Positions 6,428 through 7,963 of a DNA stretch of 7,963 bases are shown here, piece after piece. Position 1 is the first letter of the stretch, and each line of letters opens with the position of its first letter. The notes under the pieces were generated by a model. It saw only the letters and a program-made list of their open reading frames with translations, was not told where the DNA came from and did no database searches. Source of the stretch: DASRJX01 sp035649235 (GTDB taxonomy: Bacteria > Acidobacteriota > Polarisedimenticolia > Gp22-AA2); the NCBI GenBank assembly GCA_035649235.1, contig DASRJX010000011.1, forward strand, positions 1 through 7,963, read 5' to 3'. The position numbers and the translations under genes are program-made.

Positions 6428-7414
6428 ATGAAGACGAGGACGCTGGGCAAGACGGGTGTTCCCATCGCGGCGATTGGTCTGGGCTGCATGGGGATGTCGG
6501 AGTTCTACGGGCCGCGCGACGACCGGGAGTCGACGCGCGTCATCCACCGAGCGCTCGATCTCGGCATCAATCTCCTCGACACCGCCGACGTCTACGGCAT
6601 GGGGCACAACGAGGCGCTGGTCGGGCGCGCCATCGCCGATCGGCGCGACAAGGCATTCGTGGCGACGAAATTCGGCAACGTGCGCAACGCGAAGGGGGAG
6701 TGGCTCGGCGTGGACGGCCACGCCGATTACGTGCGCCGCTCCTGCGAGACGAGCCTGAAGCGGCTGGGCGTGCAGGTCATCGATCTCTACTACCAGCACC
6801 GCGTGGATGCCGAGGTGCCGATCGAGGACACGGTCGGCGCGATGACGCGCCTGGTCGAGGAAGGGAAGGTGCGCTTCCTGGGGCTTTCGGAAGCAGCCGC
6901 GAAGACCGTACGGCGGGCGCACAAGGTGCATCCGATCGCGGCTCTGCAGACCGAGTACTCGCTCTGGAGCCGCGATCCCGAGGAGGAGCTGCTGGCCACC
7001 TGCCGCGACCTGGAGATCACCTTCGTGGCCTACAGCCCGCTGGGCCGCGGCTTCCTCTCCGGCCGGTTCACATCTCCAGCCGACTTTCCCAAGGACGATT
7101 ACCGGCCGAACCACCCGCGCTTCCAGGGCGAGAACCTGGAGCGCAACGTGGCGCTGCTGCGCCGCGTCGAGAGCATCGCGAAGCGCCACGGCTGCACTAC
7201 CTCGCAGCTCGCCCTCGCCTGGCTGCTCGCCCGCGGCGAGGAGATCGTCCCCATCCCCGGCACCAAGCGCCTCAAGTACCTGGAGGAGAACGCCGCCGCG
7301 GCCGACGTCTCCCTCACGGCCGACGATCGGGAGGCGCTGGAGGAGGCGGTGCCCCGCGGTGCCGTAGCCGGTCCGCGCTACGTCGAAGCCGCGATGCGCC
7401 GGGTGAACCTGTGA
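6428..7414 (+). CDS. NADPH-dependent aldo/keto reductase
   Basis: This is a complete 328-residue cytosolic oxidoreductase of the (beta/alpha)8-barrel aldo/keto reductase superfamily. Such enzymes reduce aldehydes and ketones to alcohols, usually with NADPH. The catalytic tetrad is intact: Asp51 and Tyr56 in LLDTADVYGMG, Lys81 in VATKFG, and His124 in YYQHRVD. Cofactor-site landmarks are GLSEAA (152-157), YSPLGRGFLSGRF (202-214) and IPGTKRLKYLEEN (276-288), the last carrying the basic residues expected to hold the 2'-phosphate of NADPH. The start LGKTGVPIAAIGLGCMGMSEFYG and the overall length are typical of the AKR12/AKR13-like group of bacterial reductases, which includes YakC-type enzymes. 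The natural substrate cannot be read from sequence. The gene follows the thioredoxin-like gene by 69 bases on the same strand. Both are redox proteins, but they are predicted to act in different compartments, so a joint role is not implied. Confidence 0.95.
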   Translation: MKTRTLGKTGVPIAAIGLGCMGMSEFYGPRDDRESTRVIHRALDLGINLLDTADVYGMGHNEALVGRAIADRRDKAFVATKFGNVRNAKGEWLGVDGHADYVRRSCETSLKRLGVQVIDLYYQHRVDAEVPIEDTVGAMTRLVEEGKVRFLGLSEAAAKTVRRAHKVHPIAALQTEYSLWSRDPEEELLATCRDLEITFVAYSPLGRGFLSGRFTSPADFPKDDYRPNHPRFQGENLERNVALLRRVESIAKRHGCTTSQLALAWLLARGEEIVPIPGTKRLKYLEENAAAADVSLTADDREALEEAVPRGAVAGPRYVEAAMRRVNL

Positions 7415-7453
7415 AGCGGCCTGCAGCGTAGCCCTCGGCCCCACGCCCGGCCC

Positions 7454-7710
7454 GCCCTCAAGAAGCAGCAACCCGGCAAGGATATCTATCTCGTCGGGGT
7501 GCTCGGACGACGGTGAGCCTTATCGAAGCCGGGCTGGTGGATGAACTCAGGATGATTGTCTATCCGCTCCTCGCCGGTGAAGGGAAGGCGCTCTTTGCGA
7601 CGACGGGACGTCGCCGTGAATTCGAGCTACGGGAGGCTCGGCAGCTTCCAGGCGCTCCCCGGCTCCGAGGTTGCGGGGTAGTTGAGCGACCGGGCACAAT
7701 ACTGCGTTGA
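7454..7710 (+). pseudogene. 3' remnant of a RibD C-terminal/dihydrofolate-reductase-like gene, frameshifted
   Basis: The first frame reads ALKKQQPGKDIYLVG from 7454 and then runs into TGA at 7514-7516. The next frame, from about 7513, reads SLIEAGLVDELRMIVYPLLAGEGKALF and ends at TGA 7708-7710. Joined, these match the C-terminal half of the RibD_C (YyaP/YwjB-like) dihydrofolate-reductase-fold family, whose hallmark is GKDI-(L/Y)-V-GGA...SLI-AGLVDEL...P-AGEGK-LF. Adding one G to the GGGG run at 7496-7499 restores LVGGARTTVSLIEAGLVDEL. The N-terminal half (roughly 100 or more residues) is absent: the upstream bases contain only the reductase stop and unrelated sequence. After residues QLPG (near 7659) the match fades. 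A second frame ends in EVAG with TAG at 7679-7681, which may be the original terminus and would imply a second indel. A start at GTG 7513 would give only 65 residues, too short for the fold. Confidence 0.72.
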
Positions 7711-7772
7711 CAGCATCTTAGGTCCGGTGTGGAGAAAGGTCCCCGCACTCGGCCCGGCAAGTTCGCGGCCCG

Positions 7773-7778
7773 AAAGGG
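7773..7778 (+). promoter_or_regulatory. Shine-Dalgarno-like site of the zinc-ribbon gene
   Basis: AAAGGG, continuing as AAAGGGTGATT, resembles the extended anti-Shine-Dalgarno complement with one base missing. It lies six bases before ATG 7785. An in-frame TGA at 7779-7781 rules out any start further upstream than the adjacent TTG 7782. Confidence 0.6.
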
Positions 7779-7784
7779 TGATTG

Positions 7785-7963
7785 ATGCAGAGCTTCACCT
7801 GTCAGGTCTGCGGCAAGCAGTTCGACGTGCAGGACGCCACGCTCGCGAAGTATCCCGGCTGGCAGCCCCAACGCTGCCTGTCGTGCAAGAGGAAGCCCGC
7901 GGCTCGTTCCGCCCCGGCGCGTGAAGAGAACCTGACCACCCTCGAGGTGCTGGCCAGGTACAC
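7785..7963 (+). CDS. Zinc-ribbon protein, 3' end outside the window (possible N-terminus of an RNase H-like protein)
   Basis: ATG 7785 opens a frame that stays open to the window edge, giving 59 residues plus two bases. Residues 4-34 hold two CxxC knuckles, FTCQVCGKQF (Cys6, Cys9) and RCLSCK (Cys31, Cys34), separated by DATLAKYPGW. This is a four-cysteine zinc ribbon of the kind seen in small bacterial zinc-binding proteins and as an N-terminal module. A basic Ala/Pro linker follows, then REENLTTLEVLARY. From memory, a zinc ribbon followed by EENLT-x-EVLARYT occurs at the front of some bacterial RNase HI-like proteins, where the GVFTDG start of the RNase H fold comes next. That domain lies beyond the window, so the assignment is tentative. 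The reading is supported by the ribosome-binding site and by the in-frame stop just upstream. A longer overlapping frame at 7682-7924 shows no family features and is not taken as real. Confidence 0.65.
   Translation, partial: MQSFTCQVCGKQFDVQDATLAKYPGWQPQRCLSCKRKPAARSAPAREENLTTLEVLARY

Noticed and set aside
5272..7431. A 719-residue + strand open frame across the thioredoxin-like and reductase genes
   Set aside because: It is Arg/Pro/Gly-rich and out of frame with both motif-bearing genes, so it is an artefact of GC content.
4994..7471. An 825-residue open frame on the - strand spanning the channel end, thioredoxin-like and reductase genes
   Set aside because: It runs antisense through three unrelated genes with diagnostic motifs and has none of its own. 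It is a GC-driven shadow.
7707..7735. A perfect TTGACA (7707-7712) as a promoter for the zinc-ribbon gene
   Set aside because: At 16-18 bases downstream the sequence is GTGGAGAA, which does not resemble a -10 box, so the hexamer alone does not support a call.
7682..7924. An 80-residue frame overlapping the zinc-ribbon gene
   Set aside because: The overlapping frame at 7785 has a ribosome-binding site and paired CxxC motifs; this one has neither.
1..7963. A mobile element, CRISPR array, defence system or new multi-gene system
   Set aside because: I found no transposase or integrase motifs, terminal inverted repeats, spaced direct repeats or nuclease/effector domains. The genes belong to ordinary families with no evident joint function.

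Overview
This is a high-GC bacterial chromosomal segment. It holds three complete genes on the + strand, one complete gene on the - strand, two genes cut by the window edges and one gene remnant. The GC-rich coding, a secreted protein combining an EF-hand/dockerin-like tail with a CTSDGDC-type cysteine motif, and the style of the TPR protein suggest a soil- or sediment-type phylum such as Acidobacteriota, Eisenbacteria or a deltaproteobacterial lineage. This is a weak inference; the window contains no rRNA or marker gene that fixes the taxon.

Layout: 1-1278 (+) is the C-terminal part of a tetratricopeptide-repeat (TPR) protein that enters from the left. It converges on, and overlaps by 20 bases, an exported dockerin/EF-hand-like protein at 1259-2584 (-). 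The 142-base divergent gap (2585-2726) carries a good sigma70-type promoter, a strong hairpin and a clear Shine-Dalgarno site, all for the - strand gene. Next, at 2727-5360 (+), is a large 877-residue MscS-family mechanosensitive channel with a periplasmic coiled-coil domain, about 11 membrane segments and a small C-terminal 9-residue tandem repeat. After a 56-base gap with a perfect 14-base palindrome comes an exported thioredoxin-fold protein with a TPR tail (5417-6358, +). An aldo/keto reductase follows (6428-7414, +). The 370 bases from 7415 to 7784 hold a broken 3' fragment of a RibD-C/dihydrofolate-reductase-like gene. At 7785 a zinc-ribbon protein starts and runs off the right edge; it may be the N-terminus of an RNase H-like protein.

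The genes do not form an obvious pathway. Three products are predicted to be envelope-associated (dockerin-like protein, MscS channel, thioredoxin-TPR protein). I see no mobile element, CRISPR array, tRNA, rRNA, toxin-antitoxin pair or defence system. I do not find a convincing new multi-gene system. The points most worth checking are the decayed reductase fragment with a restorable one-base frameshift, the hairpin leader of the dockerin-like gene, the tandem repeat at the channel C-terminus, and the truncated zinc-ribbon protein.
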